From assembly GCF_014764365.1 (NCBI RefSeq), contig NZ_CP061718.1, positions 1,302,001 through 1,366,000 on the forward strand: 64,000 nucleotides of DNA. The letters are read 5' to 3'. The first letter of the stretch is position 1. Each line of letters starts with the position of its first letter. The notes beneath the pieces are model-generated. The model saw only the letters and a list, made by a program, of their open reading frames with translations, did not search any database and was not told where the DNA came from. This stretch comes from Roseococcus microcysteis. GTDB lineage: Bacteria > Pseudomonadota > Alphaproteobacteria > Acetobacterales > Acetobacteraceae. The position numbers were made by a program, and so were the translations under genes. Positions 18,844 to 26,351 of this stretch are shown piece by piece.

Positions 18844-18986
18844 TCATCGTCGTGGTGATCCTGCTGCTGGGTGGCTTCTCCGGCCGCATCGGCGGTTACG
18901 GCTATGGCTATGGCCATGGGAGCATGGGCGTGCTGGGCGTCGTGCTGGTCGTGCTGCTGGTCCTGCTCATCCTCGGGAGGATCTGA
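18822..18986 (+). CDS. DUF3309-type small hydrophobic protein
   Basis: A 54-residue membrane peptide. Two hydrophobic stretches (GTILIIVVVILLLGGF and VLGVVLVVLLVLLILG) flank a glycine/tyrosine hinge (GGYGYGYGHG), the typical DUF3309 layout. The start at 18822 is preferred over the ATG at 18816 because GGGAGGA at 18808-18814 sits 7 nt upstream of it. Its start overlaps the apparent tail of the CHAT frame, which supports that tail being an artefact. Function of the family is unknown. Confidence 0.8.
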   Translation: MPVGTILIIVVVILLLGGFSGRIGGYGYGYGHGSMGVLGVVLVVLLVLLILGRI

Positions 18987-18988
18987 GC

Positions 18989-19399
18989 ATGGCGCTTCGC
19001 CACATCGCGCTGGGCGTGGCGGCGGCGGGCCTGCTGGCCGCGGCGCCCGCCACGGCGCAACCCCGCTGGGAGGGCAACCCGCCCACCCATGTCGAGACGG
19101 TGCGCGACCTCGCCCGCATGTGCGACCCCCAGCGCGGCGGCGTGCCGCGGCTGGAGGCCATCGCCTATTGCCAGGGCTACATCACGGCCGCGGTGCAGTT
19201 CCACCAGCTTACGCGGCGTGGGGCGCCCCTGTTCTGCGTGCCGGGCCGCGGGCCCAGCATCGCGGAATCGGGCGTGGGCTTCGCCGCATGGGCGCGCGAC
19301 AACCGCCAATACGCCAATGAACCCGCGCTCGACGGCATGCTGCGCTGGGCGCAGGTGAGCTTCCCCTGCCGTGGCCCCGGCCCCGGCCCGCGCCGGTGA
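18989..19399 (+). CDS. Exported Rap1a/Tai-like immunity-domain protein
   Basis: 136 residues with a clear signal peptide (MALRHIALGVAAAGLLAAAPATAQ). The mature part has the four-cysteine pattern of the Rap1a/Tai fold: C-x(n)-AYCQGYITA, LFCVPGRG and a terminal SFPC. Rap1a/Tai proteins neutralise peptidoglycan-amidase effectors of type VI secretion, but most genomic members are orphans of unknown role. No T6SS gene or amidase effector is nearby, so an immunity role is not supported here. The start is the ATG 2 nt after the DUF3309 stop, so the two are likely co-transcribed. Confidence 0.7.
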   Translation: MALRHIALGVAAAGLLAAAPATAQPRWEGNPPTHVETVRDLARMCDPQRGGVPRLEAIAYCQGYITAAVQFHQLTRRGAPLFCVPGRGPSIAESGVGFAAWARDNRQYANEPALDGMLRWAQVSFPCRGPGPGPRR

Positions 19400-19407
19400 G
19401 GAGAGAC

Positions 19408-19692
19408 ATGATGAGCATGCGAACCAAGGGCATGGGCCTGTTGATGGCGGGCGGGCTGATCCTGTCCGGCTGCGCGGGCCTCGATGACACCTCCCAGCGC
19501 ACCCTGACCGGCGCGGCCGGCGGCGCCGCGGTGGGCGGCATCCTCGGCTCCTTCAGCGGCGACACGGCGCTCGGCGCGGTGCTGGGCGCGGGTGTGGGCG
19601 GCGTGGGCGGCTATCTCTACGACCAGTCGCAGCAGCCGCGCTACGACCCCCGTCGCCCGCCGCCGCGCCGCGACTATCGCCGCCGCTACTGA
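19408..19692 (+). CDS. Glycine-zipper lipoprotein
   Basis: 94 residues. A lipoprotein signal ends in LILSGCAG. A glycine-rich zipper follows (GAAGGAAVGGILGS, GAVLGAGVGGVGGYLYD), then a basic Arg/Pro/Tyr tail. Such 2TM glycine-zipper lipoproteins sit in the outer membrane or periplasm. The start is ambiguous among ATGs at 19408, 19411 and 19417; GAGGAGAG lies directly upstream. A GTG at 19396 overlapping the previous stop is also possible. Confidence 0.75.
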   Translation: MMSMRTKGMGLLMAGGLILSGCAGLDDTSQRTLTGAAGGAAVGGILGSFSGDTALGAVLGAGVGGVGGYLYDQSQQPRYDPRRPPPRRDYRRRY

Positions 19693-19728
19693 TTTCCCCC
19701 CTTCCAACCCATTTTCGGAGACACGACC

Positions 19729-20235
19729 ATGCGACGCTTCGCCCCCCTCCTGCCCGCCGTGATGCTGCTGGGCCTGGCCGCCTGTGGCGGCGCGGGCTTG
19801 ACCGACCAGCAGCCCCAGCGCCCCGCCGCGCCGCCGGTGGCCTACAACCCGCCGCCGCAGGCGCTGACGCAGCCGGAGGCGGATGTGCGCTGGCACCAGG
19901 TGCGCTTCGCCACCGCCAGCACGCGCCTGACCGAGAGCGACCGTGAGACCGTCCGCGAGGTGGCTGCCTCCATGCGCGACGAGAGCGCGCTGCGCGCCAC
20001 CGTGATCGGCCGCGCCGACCCGGTGGGCCGTGACCAGGCGAATATGCGCCTCTCCCGCCAGCGTGCCATGGCCGTCCGCGACGCGCTGGTGCGCGAGGGC
20101 GTGGCCCGCGACCGCATCGACACGCGCTGGACCGGCGACCGCCGCCCGCCCGCGGCCCAGGGCCCGGCCAGCACCGAGGAAGGTGGCGACCGCGTGGTGG
20201 ACATTGCGCTGCAGCGGCGCGGCCAGGCGGACTGA
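19729..20235 (+). CDS. OmpA-family peptidoglycan-binding lipoprotein
   Basis: 168 residues. A lipoprotein signal (PAVMLLGLAACGG, cysteine at residue 19) and a proline-rich linker lead to an OmpA C-terminal domain from about residue 55. The core motif is VIGRADPVGRDQANMRLSRQRAMAVRDAL, where the usual Asp and Arg that bind diaminopimelate are replaced or shifted, so binding is probable rather than proven. The last of the plus-strand envelope genes, followed by a strong stem-loop. Confidence 0.82.
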   Translation: MRRFAPLLPAVMLLGLAACGGAGLTDQQPQRPAAPPVAYNPPPQALTQPEADVRWHQVRFATASTRLTESDRETVREVAASMRDESALRATVIGRADPVGRDQANMRLSRQRAMAVRDALVREGVARDRIDTRWTGDRRPPAAQGPASTEEGGDRVVDIALQRRGQAD

Positions 20236-20243
20236 GCCTGTTC

Positions 20244-20274
20244 CCGCACGCGGCCGCGCTTCGGCCGCGTGCGG
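20244..20274. terminator. Bidirectional terminator hairpin
   Basis: CCGCACGCGGCCG at 20244-20256 pairs perfectly (13 bp) with 20262-20274 across a 5-nt loop. It lies in the 45-nt gap between two convergent genes, as expected for a shared terminator. U-runs are poor on both strands. Confidence 0.7.
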
Positions 20275-20280
20275 ACTTCA

Positions 20281-20697
20281 CTACGGGTTGGAGACTGCCG
20301 GCGGTGCCGCGGTCTCCACGGGCGGCGCAGGGCTGGGCGGTGGCACCGCGCAGTTCTGTTCCCGCAGCGCGGTCTGGACCGCGTCATGCTCTCCGCGAAG
20401 GCGGCCGAGTTCCTCCCGACGATCCGTCGTGGCCGCCATCCCGATCAGCGCCGGCCAGAAGATGATCAACCCGACCGTCAGCAGTGCCGCATCCGCATTG
20501 GCGTTCTCCCGCTGGAGGTTCGCGACGCGGGCCACCTCGCCGTCCAGCCGGATGCGCTCCTCCTGAAGCTGGGCGCAATTCCAGGCCCGATAGGTGTTGG
20601 GACTGACATAGCGCGCCGCGATGTTCTCGGGCCGCGTGGCGCAGGCCGAGAGAAGCACGGCGCCGGCGAGGATGAGGGAAAGGGTGGGTCGGTTCAT
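20281..20697 (-). CDS. Putative lipoprotein with one transmembrane segment
   Basis: 138 residues. A signal ends in AVLLSACATRP with a lipid-modified cysteine near residue 19. A charged coiled-coil-like stretch follows (CAQLQEERIRLDGEVARVANLQREN), then a hydrophobic segment (LLTVGLIIFWPALIGMAA), a second charged segment and a proline-rich tail. The start at 20697 (MNRPTL) is chosen because it begins the signal peptide and has a purine-rich AAGGAGG upstream. No family function is recognised. It is divergent from the CoA-lyase gene. Confidence 0.75.
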   Translation of the reverse strand: MNRPTLSLILAGAVLLSACATRPENIAARYVSPNTYRAWNCAQLQEERIRLDGEVARVANLQRENANADAALLTVGLIIFWPALIGMAATTDRREELGRLRGEHDAVQTALREQNCAVPPPSPAPPVETAAPPAVSNP

Positions 20698-20884
20698 GGT
20701 CGCCTCCTTGCGAGACGGCCATCGAGACTCAACCAAAAGTCAGAATCGGACGGAATTTGATCACACGGAGGGTTTTGTACGTCAGTATTGGACGTTCACC
20801 CTTCACGGAAACATCCGGACAACACGATATTGCCGCCCCCCCGCCCGCCCCGCATCATGGAGCCCGTTCTTTCAAGAGGTTCCC

Positions 20885-21784
20885 ATGTCGCACGGCCCCA
20901 ATCGCAGCTTTCTCTTCGCCCCCGGGGACCATCCGCGCCGCGCGGAAAAGGTGCTGCAGGTGGGCGCCGATGCCGCCATCCTGGACCTGGAGGATGCGGT
21001 GGCGGTGGCCGCCAAACCTGGGGCACGCGAGGCGGTGCGGGCGGCGCTTGCCCGCCCCCGGCGCTGCCGCGGCTTCGTGCGGGTCAACGCCTTCGGCACC
21101 GAATGGTGCTTCGCCGACCTTCATGTCGTGGTGGGCCCGGCGCTGGACGGCATCGTCCTGCCCAAGCTGGAGGATGGGGCGGAGCTGGTGGCGATGGACT
21201 GGATGCTCTCCGCGCTGGAGCGCGAGCGCGGCCTGCCCCCGCGTGGCATCGAGGTCATGCCCATCCTGGAGACGGCGCTGGGCTTCTCCCGCCTGGGCGC
21301 GCTGGCCGCGCAGGCCAAGGCGCTGGGGGGCCGCGTGAAGCGGCTGGCCTTCGGTGCGGGGGATTACACGCTGGACCTCGGCCTCTCCTGGGGGCGCGCC
21401 GAGACGGAGCTGGAGACGGCCCGCGCCGCCATCGTGCTGCACAGCCGCGCGGCCGGGCTGGAGCCGCCCATCGACACCGTCTGGATCGAGCTGCGCGACG
21501 CGGAGGGCTATGCGGCCTCCTGCGCGCGGGGGGTGGCGCTGGGCTTCCAGGGAAGGCTCTGCATCCATCCGGACCAGGTGGGCGTGGCCAATGCCGCCTT
21601 CTCGCCCCCGCCCGAGGAGGTGGCGCGCGCCGAGCGCATCATCGCCGCCTTCGCCGAGGCCGAGGCGCAGGGCCTCGCCTCCATCCAGGTGGAGGGCCGC
21701 TTCGTGGACTACCCGATCGTGGAGCGGGCGCAGCGCCTGGTGGCGCTGGCGCGGGTGATCAGGGAAGCTCGGGAATCCGCTTGA
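20885..21784 (+). CDS. HpcH/HpaI-superfamily CoA-ester lyase (CitE-like)
   Basis: 299 residues, matching the CitE/malyl-CoA/citramalyl-CoA lyase fold. It opens SFLFAPGDHPRRAEKVLQ, with LDLEDAVAVAAK near residues 33-44. Metal- and substrate-binding residues lie in VMPILETALGF and FGAGDYTLDLGL, and it ends with the LCIHPDQVGVANAAFSP segment typical of the family. It probably cleaves a hydroxyacyl-CoA to acetyl-CoA plus a keto acid or aldehyde. A class III CoA transferase across the regulator gene would supply the thioester. The exact substrate (malyl-, citramalyl- or similar) is not determinable. Its 3' end overlaps the convergent GntR gene by 26 nt. Confidence 0.87.
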   Translation: MSHGPNRSFLFAPGDHPRRAEKVLQVGADAAILDLEDAVAVAAKPGAREAVRAALARPRRCRGFVRVNAFGTEWCFADLHVVVGPALDGIVLPKLEDGAELVAMDWMLSALERERGLPPRGIEVMPILETALGFSRLGALAAQAKALGGRVKRLAFGAGDYTLDLGLSWGRAETELETARAAIVLHSRAAGLEPPIDTVWIELRDAEGYAASCARGVALGFQGRLCIHPDQVGVANAAFSPPPEEVARAERIIAAFAEAEAQGLASIQVEGRFVDYPIVERAQRLVALARVIREARESA

Positions 21785-22511
21785 GCGTCGCGCGGTAGGT
21801 GAAGCGCGGCGCCGGGTGGGCGCCTTCCGAAATCTCGTAGACGCGCCCCTGCCCGTCCAAATAGCGGCGGCGGATGAGCAGGGCGGGCGTGCCGGGCTCC
21901 ACCTCCAACAGCTCCGCCTGGTGGGGCGGCACGCCGGAGGCGGCGATGTCCACCTCGATCAGGGAGGCCTGGATGCCGTAGCGCCGCTCGATCAGCGCGT
22001 AGAGCGGGCCGGGCAGCACGCCGAGATCGTCCAGCGCCTCGGCGTATTCGGCGCGGATCAGCAAGGTGGTGAAGCACAGCGGCGCGGTGGTGACGCGCAG
22101 GCGGCGGATGGCCTCGACGCGCACCCAGGCCTCGCCCTCGCCGCAGCCGATCTGGGCCGCGGTCTCCGCATCGGCCTCGAATTTGCGGGCGCGCAGCACG
22201 GTCAGGCGGGTTTCCTGCGGGTATTGCAGCAGTTCCGCCATGTCCGTGATGTCCTGGACGAAGCGGTCGGGCGTGGCGAGCGCCAGCACGGTGGTGCCGC
22301 TGCCCTGGCGGCGCTGCACCAGCTCCGATTCCTCCAGCAGGCGCAACGCCTCGCGCACCGTGTGGCGGGAGACGGCGAAGGTGGCGCACAGCTCCGTCTC
22401 GGTGGGCAGCATGGCGCCCACGGGCCAGACGCCGGCGCGCAGCTGGGCCGTCAATTCGTCCGCCACCTGGCGGTAGCGCGGACGGGTGTCCGCCTGCTCG
22501 CGCTTGTTCAT
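21759..22511 (-). CDS. GntR/HutC-family transcriptional regulator
   Basis: 250 residues from the ATG at 22511; an in-frame ATG at 22535 is an alternative. An N-terminal winged helix (YRQVADELTAQLRAG, LPTETELCATFAVSRHTVREALRLLEESELVQRRQGSGT) is followed by a UTRA effector-binding domain ending RFTYRATLKRIPELP. It lies between the CoA lyase (convergent) and the CoA transferase (divergent). It therefore probably controls both, with a CoA-ester or its acid as effector. That role is inferred from position. Confidence 0.87.
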   Translation of the reverse strand: MNKREQADTRPRYRQVADELTAQLRAGVWPVGAMLPTETELCATFAVSRHTVREALRLLEESELVQRRQGSGTTVLALATPDRFVQDITDMAELLQYPQETRLTVLRARKFEADAETAAQIGCGEGEAWVRVEAIRRLRVTTAPLCFTTLLIRAEYAEALDDLGVLPGPLYALIERRYGIQASLIEVDIAASGVPPHQAELLEVEPGTPALLIRRRYLDGQGRVYEISEGAHPAPRFTYRATLKRIPELP

Positions 22512-22604
22512 TCCCAGTCCCGGGCCCGTGTTCATGGGTTTTCCATACATCGGCGGGCGGGCATGCGCCAAACCCACAGCCTTGCCACCCCGCCCCGGCC
22601 TGAC

Positions 22605-22616
22605 TTGACCGGACAA
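22605..22616. promoter_or_regulatory. Candidate operator/-35 element for the GntR regulator
   Basis: TTGACCGGACAA is a 12-bp inverted repeat (TTG-n-CCGG-n-CAA) in the 149-bp region between the divergent regulator and CoA-transferase genes. TTGACC also resembles a -35 hexamer for the transferase. It fits the size and place of a GntR dimer site but is not proven. Confidence 0.35.
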
Positions 22617-22660
22617 ATGAAATGACCGCAAATTGCGGGAATCCAAGGAGAAATCACTGC

Positions 22661-23869
22661 ATGTCCGAACCCACTCCGAAGCCGCTCGACGGCGTTCGCG
22701 TCGTGGATGTCTCGAGCTTCCTGGCCGGCCCCTTCTGCACCACCCAGCTCGCCGAGTTCGGCGCCGAGGTGTTCAAGCTGGAACTGCCGGTGGTGGGCGA
22801 CCCGCTGCGGAAGTTCGGCAGCGTGACCGAATGCGGCGAGACCCTGCCCTGGCTTTCGGAATGCCGAAACAAGAAATCCGCGACGCTGGACCTGCGCAAG
22901 CCCGAGGGGGCGGAACTGCTCAAGCGCATGGTGCGCGACGCCGATGTGCTGGTGGAGAACTTCCAGCCCGGCACCATGGAGAAATGGGGCCTGGGCTGGG
23001 AGGTGCTGCGCGAGGTCAATCCGCGCCTCATCATGGTCCGCATCTCGGGCTTCGGGCAGACGGGCCCCTATCGCGGGCGGCCGGGCTTCGGGCGCATCGG
23101 CAATGCCTTCGGCGGGCTGTCCTTCCTGGCGGGCTATCCGGACCGGCCGCCGGTGACGCCCGGCTCCGCCACCATCCCGGACTACCTGGCGGGCCTCTAT
23201 GGCGCGCTGGGCACGCTGCTGGCCATGCAGGCGCGGGAGAAGACGGGGCGCGGGCAGGTCGTGGATATCGGCCTCTACGAGCCCATCTTCCGCATCCTGG
23301 ATGAGCTGGCGCCCTCCTTCCAGCTCAACGGCTACATCCGCCAGCGCATGGGGCCCGGCACGGTGAACGTGGTGCCGCACAGCCATTACCCCACCCAGGA
23401 TGGCCGCTGGATCGCCATCGCCTGCACCTCCGACAAGATCTTTTCCCGGCTGGCGGAGGCCATGGGCGTGCCCGAATACGCCGAGGGCGGGAAGTGGGAG
23501 ACGCTGGCGCAGCGCGAGGCGGAGCGCGCCATCGTGGACGAGTATGTCTCCGACTGGACCCGCACCATGACGCGCGACGAGGCCATCGCCACCTGCGAGA
23601 AGTTCCAGGTGCCCTGCGGCCCGGTCTACGCCATCGACGAGATCTTCGAGGACCCGCAATACAAGGCGCGGGAGAACATCAAGTGGATGAAGGACCCGCG
23701 CGTGGGCGAACTCGCCATCCCGAACCTGGTGCCCCGCCTGTCCGAGACGCCGGGCGAGGTGAAGTGGCTCGGCCCTTCCATGGGCGCGCACAATGACGAG
23801 GTGTATCGTGACTGGCTGCGCCTCGATGACGCCGAGATCGAAAGGCTGACCTCGCTGCGCGTGATCTGA
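22661..23869 (+). CDS. Class III (CaiB/BaiF) CoA transferase
   Basis: 402 residues, the family's usual length. It begins PLDGVRVVDVSSFLAGPFCTTQLAEFGAEVFKLE, the conserved N-terminal interlocked-dimer segment. The catalytic aspartate is Asp174 in TIPDYLAGLYGALG. VLVENFQPGTMEKWGLG and GFGQTGPYRGRPGF are further family blocks. The start ATG has AAGGAG 10 nt upstream. Together with the nearby CoA lyase it suggests activation of a C4-C6 dicarboxylic or hydroxy acid to its CoA ester followed by cleavage, as in citramalate or itaconate breakdown. The substrate is an inference. Confidence 0.9.
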   Translation: MSEPTPKPLDGVRVVDVSSFLAGPFCTTQLAEFGAEVFKLELPVVGDPLRKFGSVTECGETLPWLSECRNKKSATLDLRKPEGAELLKRMVRDADVLVENFQPGTMEKWGLGWEVLREVNPRLIMVRISGFGQTGPYRGRPGFGRIGNAFGGLSFLAGYPDRPPVTPGSATIPDYLAGLYGALGTLLAMQAREKTGRGQVVDIGLYEPIFRILDELAPSFQLNGYIRQRMGPGTVNVVPHSHYPTQDGRWIAIACTSDKIFSRLAEAMGVPEYAEGGKWETLAQREAERAIVDEYVSDWTRTMTRDEAIATCEKFQVPCGPVYAIDEIFEDPQYKARENIKWMKDPRVGELAIPNLVPRLSETPGEVKWLGPSMGAHNDEVYRDWLRLDDAEIERLTSLRVI

Positions 23870-23890
23870 CGCCTCCAGCCAAGTTCAAGC

Positions 23891-23918
23891 TGGCAGGGCA
23901 ACCCCTGCCGCCCTGCCA
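23891..23918 (+). terminator. Probable terminator after the CoA transferase
   Basis: TGGCAGGGC (23891-23899) pairs perfectly with GCCCTGCCA (23910-23918), starting 21 nt past the stop codon. Only two T residues follow, so strength is uncertain. Confidence 0.55.
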
Positions 23919-23924
23919 CGTTCC

Positions 23925-23949
23925 CCCCTCGCAGCCCATGCGCGAGGGG
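23925..23949 (+). promoter_or_regulatory. Stem-loop overlapping the ctaG ribosome-binding site
   Basis: CCCCTCGC (23925-23932) pairs with GCGAGGGG (23942-23949). The right arm is part of the purine-rich GAGGGGAGGGA (23944-23954) that serves as Shine-Dalgarno for the TTG start at 23962. Folding would partly hide the site, so ctaG translation may be damped. Confidence 0.4.
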
Positions 23950-23961
23950 AGGGACTGAGCA

Positions 23962-24663
23962 TTGCCGATCGCCTATTGCGGCATCCCGGCCATACCGGCC
24001 GATGTCTGGATGCGATGGAATTTCGACCCCGCGGTGTTGCTGGCGCTGGGCCTGCTGGGCTTCGCCGCCCAGCGGGCCGGGGCGGCGCGCGCCGGTTGGG
24101 GGGCCGCGGCGGTAGGCTTCGTCATCTTCATCTCGCCGCTCTGCGCCTTGAGTGCGGCGCTGTTCTCGGCACGTGTCGCGCACCACGCGCTGCTGGTGGC
24201 CGTCATGGCGCCGCTGCTGGCATTGGCCTTCCCTGGACGCAGGGCGCTGCCGCTGGCGCCGATCTTCGCTGTGCACATGCTCATCCTCTGGGCGTGGCAC
24301 GTGCCGGCCTTCTACGCCTGGGCGCTGGAGACGGTGGCCGGCTACTGGTTCATGCAGGCCACCCTGCTGGCGAGCGCCATGCTGCTGTGGCGCGCCGCGC
24401 TGCGCCCGGGCGCCGAGGCCCATGGCATTGCGGCGCTGATCGGCACCGTCGCGCAGATGGGCATGCTGGGTGCGATCATCACCTTCGCGCCGCGCCCGCT
24501 CTACTTCGCCCATTGGCTGACGACCGAGGCCTGGGGGCTGAGCGCGCTGGAAGATCAGCAGCTGGGCGGCCTCATCATGTGGGTGCCGGCGGTGCTGCCC
24601 TATCTGGCGGTGGCGGCCTGGCTCGGGATGCGGCTGCTCGCTGCCCCGCGCCCCGCACGCTGA
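23962..24663 (+). CDS. ctaG: CtaG-type cytochrome c oxidase assembly membrane protein
   Basis: 233 residues, multi-spanning. It has the features of the caa3-type CtaG family rather than the single-span Cox11 type: ISPLCALSAALFSARVAHHALLVAVMAPLLAL, LWAWHVPAFYAWAL, a histidine-containing late helix (YFAHWLTTEAWGLSALEDQQLGGLIMWVPA). It is proposed to help deliver copper to the oxidase encoded just downstream. The start is a TTG with a strong SD 7 nt upstream; no better ATG exists upstream. Confidence 0.85.
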   Translation: MPIAYCGIPAIPADVWMRWNFDPAVLLALGLLGFAAQRAGAARAGWGAAAVGFVIFISPLCALSAALFSARVAHHALLVAVMAPLLALAFPGRRALPLAPIFAVHMLILWAWHVPAFYAWALETVAGYWFMQATLLASAMLLWRAALRPGAEAHGIAALIGTVAQMGMLGAIITFAPRPLYFAHWLTTEAWGLSALEDQQLGGLIMWVPAVLPYLAVAAWLGMRLLAAPRPAR

Positions 24664-24673
24664 GGCCGGGCGC

Positions 24674-25177
24674 GTGCTGCTCTGGATCACGAAATACGTG
24701 CATGTCACCGCCATCAGCCTCTGGGCGGGCGGGCTGATCGCCCTGCCCTTCCTGCTGCGCCAGACGGACGGGCTGCGCGGGCCGCCCCTGCACCGGCTGC
24801 ACCGGATGTCGCGCATCTTCTATGTGGGCTGGCTTTCGCCCGCCGCCTTCCTGGCCATCGCCAGCGGCACGCTGCTGATCTTCCTGCGCGAGACCTTCGT
24901 CGAGTGGTTCACGCTGAAGCTCATCTTCGTCATGGCCCTGGCCGCGCTGCATGTGCGCCTGGGCCTGATCATCCTGTGGGTCTTCGACCCGCGTGAGCGG
25001 CTGAGCCCCTGGGGCGCGCGGCTGCTGACCACGGGCATCCTCGTCACCGTCTGCGCCATCCTGGCCGTGGTGCTGTGGAAGCCCGTCCTGCCCTCCGAGG
25101 CCTGGGCGCCGGACCTGTTTCAGCCCGGCCGCCTCGGCGAGCTTTTCCCCCGCATCACCGCTTGGGTGACACCATGA
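24674..25177 (+). CDS. CopD-like membrane protein
   Basis: 167 residues with four or so membrane helices. It opens LLWITKYVHVTAISLWAGGLIALPFLL, with the His and Trp arrangement seen in CopD/HemJ-like membrane domains, and continues LHRMSRIFYVGWLSP and HVRLGLIILWVFDPRERL. It starts with GTG 10 nt after ctaG and is likely co-transcribed. It may contribute to copper or heme handling for the oxidase; the role is inferred. Its 3' end overlaps the convergent DUF2231 gene by 23 nt. Confidence 0.75.
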   Translation: MLLWITKYVHVTAISLWAGGLIALPFLLRQTDGLRGPPLHRLHRMSRIFYVGWLSPAAFLAIASGTLLIFLRETFVEWFTLKLIFVMALAALHVRLGLIILWVFDPRERLSPWGARLLTTGILVTVCAILAVVLWKPVLPSEAWAPDLFQPGRLGELFPRITAWVTP

Positions 25178-25673
25178 CGCCGACACCATGATCCAGCACC
25201 AGCTTGCCACCGTGCCAGCCAGCCACCGCGGTGAAGATCGCGGCCAGAACGGAGAGCGTCAGGCCATGCGGCAGCACCGGCGCCTCGATCAGCCGCACGC
25301 CCCAGTTGGCGGCCATGATGGAGATCAGCGTCATGGCGGCGGTGGCGTGAGTCCAGCTCGCCACGCGGATGCGGATGCCCTTCACGAAGACCAGCTCCGC
25401 CGTGCCGGCGATGGCGGCCGCGACACCCGTGATGAAGGCGAAGGCCGCGGCCCAGAGGCCGGTGCGGAGGAAGAATTCATCGCCCGTGATCCAGTAGAAG
25501 ACGTCGCTGCCCAGCGTCGCGATCACCAGCGCGATGGGGAAATGCACCATCATGGCGTGGATGGGGTGGCCCACGAGGGCGACGACGGAGCCGGTGCCCT
25601 CGCGCTCGATGGCCTCCATCACGGGGCTGGTGGGCGGGGCGTCGTCGCGTTCTTCGCGGGGTATGTCCGACAT
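25155..25673 (-). CDS. DUF2231-domain membrane protein
   Basis: 172 residues from the ATG at 25673, which has AGGAA just upstream. A short acidic N-terminus is followed by GHPIHAMMVHFPIALVIATLGSDVFYW, the DUF2231 histidine-rich first helix, and three more helices. DUF2231 proteins are frequently encoded beside oxidases and cytochromes and may bind heme or metal; function is not established. Its start codon is only 12 bp from the divergent oxidase subunit II start, so its promoter must lie inside that gene. Confidence 0.85.
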   Translation of the reverse strand: MSDIPREERDDAPPTSPVMEAIEREGTGSVVALVGHPIHAMMVHFPIALVIATLGSDVFYWITGDEFFLRTGLWAAAFAFITGVAAAIAGTAELVFVKGIRIRVASWTHATAAMTLISIMAANWGVRLIEAPVLPHGLTLSVLAAIFTAVAGWHGGKLVLDHGVGVMVSPKR

Positions 25674-25685
25674 GGAATTCCTTTC

Positions 25686-26351
25686 GTGGCGGCGCTGCCG
25701 CTGCTGGGCTGCGCGGGGGAGCTGTCGGTGCTTCAACCCGCGGGCCCCATCGCGGGTTCCATCGCCACCCTCTCATGGGTGATGATGATCGGCAGCCTGC
25801 TTCTCACGGCGCTGATGACGGCGATCTTCTTCTTCGTCGTGTGGTGGCCGCAGCGGGCGGCGCGCATCTCGGCGCGCGCCTGGATCATCGGCGGCGGGCT
25901 GATCCTGCCGGGCCTCGTCCTGCCGCCGCTGGTGGTCGCGGCCGTGGTGGTGGGCGAGCGGATGATGCCCCATGACCCCGTGCCGCGCATCGAGGCGCAT
26001 GCGCGGCAATTCTTCTGGACCTTCCGCTATCCCGACCATGGCGGCGCCGAGACGCGCGACCTGCTGCACCTGCCCGCCGGCCAGCCCGTGGACATCCACA
26101 TCACCGCCGAGGACGTCATGCACGCCTTCTGGGTGCCACGCCTGGCGGGCAAGCTCGACGCCGTGCCGGGCCACACCAATGTGCTGCGCCTGCAGGCCGA
26201 TGCGCCGGGCCGGCTGGAGGGGCTCTGCGCCGAATTTTGCGGCCTGGGCCACAGCCATATGCGCTTCGAGGTGCGCGTCCACGCGCCGGACGAATTCGCG
26301 GCCGCCGTGGCGGCGGAGACCACACCCAGCGCGCCGGAGGCACAGCCTTGA
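25686..26351 (+). CDS. ctaC: Cytochrome c oxidase subunit II (CuA-containing)
   Basis: 221 residues. A lipoprotein-like signal (MAALPLLGCAGELS) is followed by two helices (WVMMIGSLLLTALMTAIFFFVVWW and a second) and a periplasmic cupredoxin domain. The CuA ligands are intact: His in VMHAFWVPRL, Cys181 and Cys185 in LCAEFCGLGHSHM, His189 and Met192. No fused cytochrome c domain is present. The start is assigned to GTG 25686 with weak SD support. An ATG at 25671 is out of frame by one base, so a missing base near the N-terminus is conceivable. The stop overlaps the next gene by 4 nt. Confidence 0.88.
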   Translation: MAALPLLGCAGELSVLQPAGPIAGSIATLSWVMMIGSLLLTALMTAIFFFVVWWPQRAARISARAWIIGGGLILPGLVLPPLVVAAVVVGERMMPHDPVPRIEAHARQFFWTFRYPDHGGAETRDLLHLPAGQPVDIHITAEDVMHAFWVPRLAGKLDAVPGHTNVLRLQADAPGRLEGLCAEFCGLGHSHMRFEVRVHAPDEFAAAVAAETTPSAPEAQP

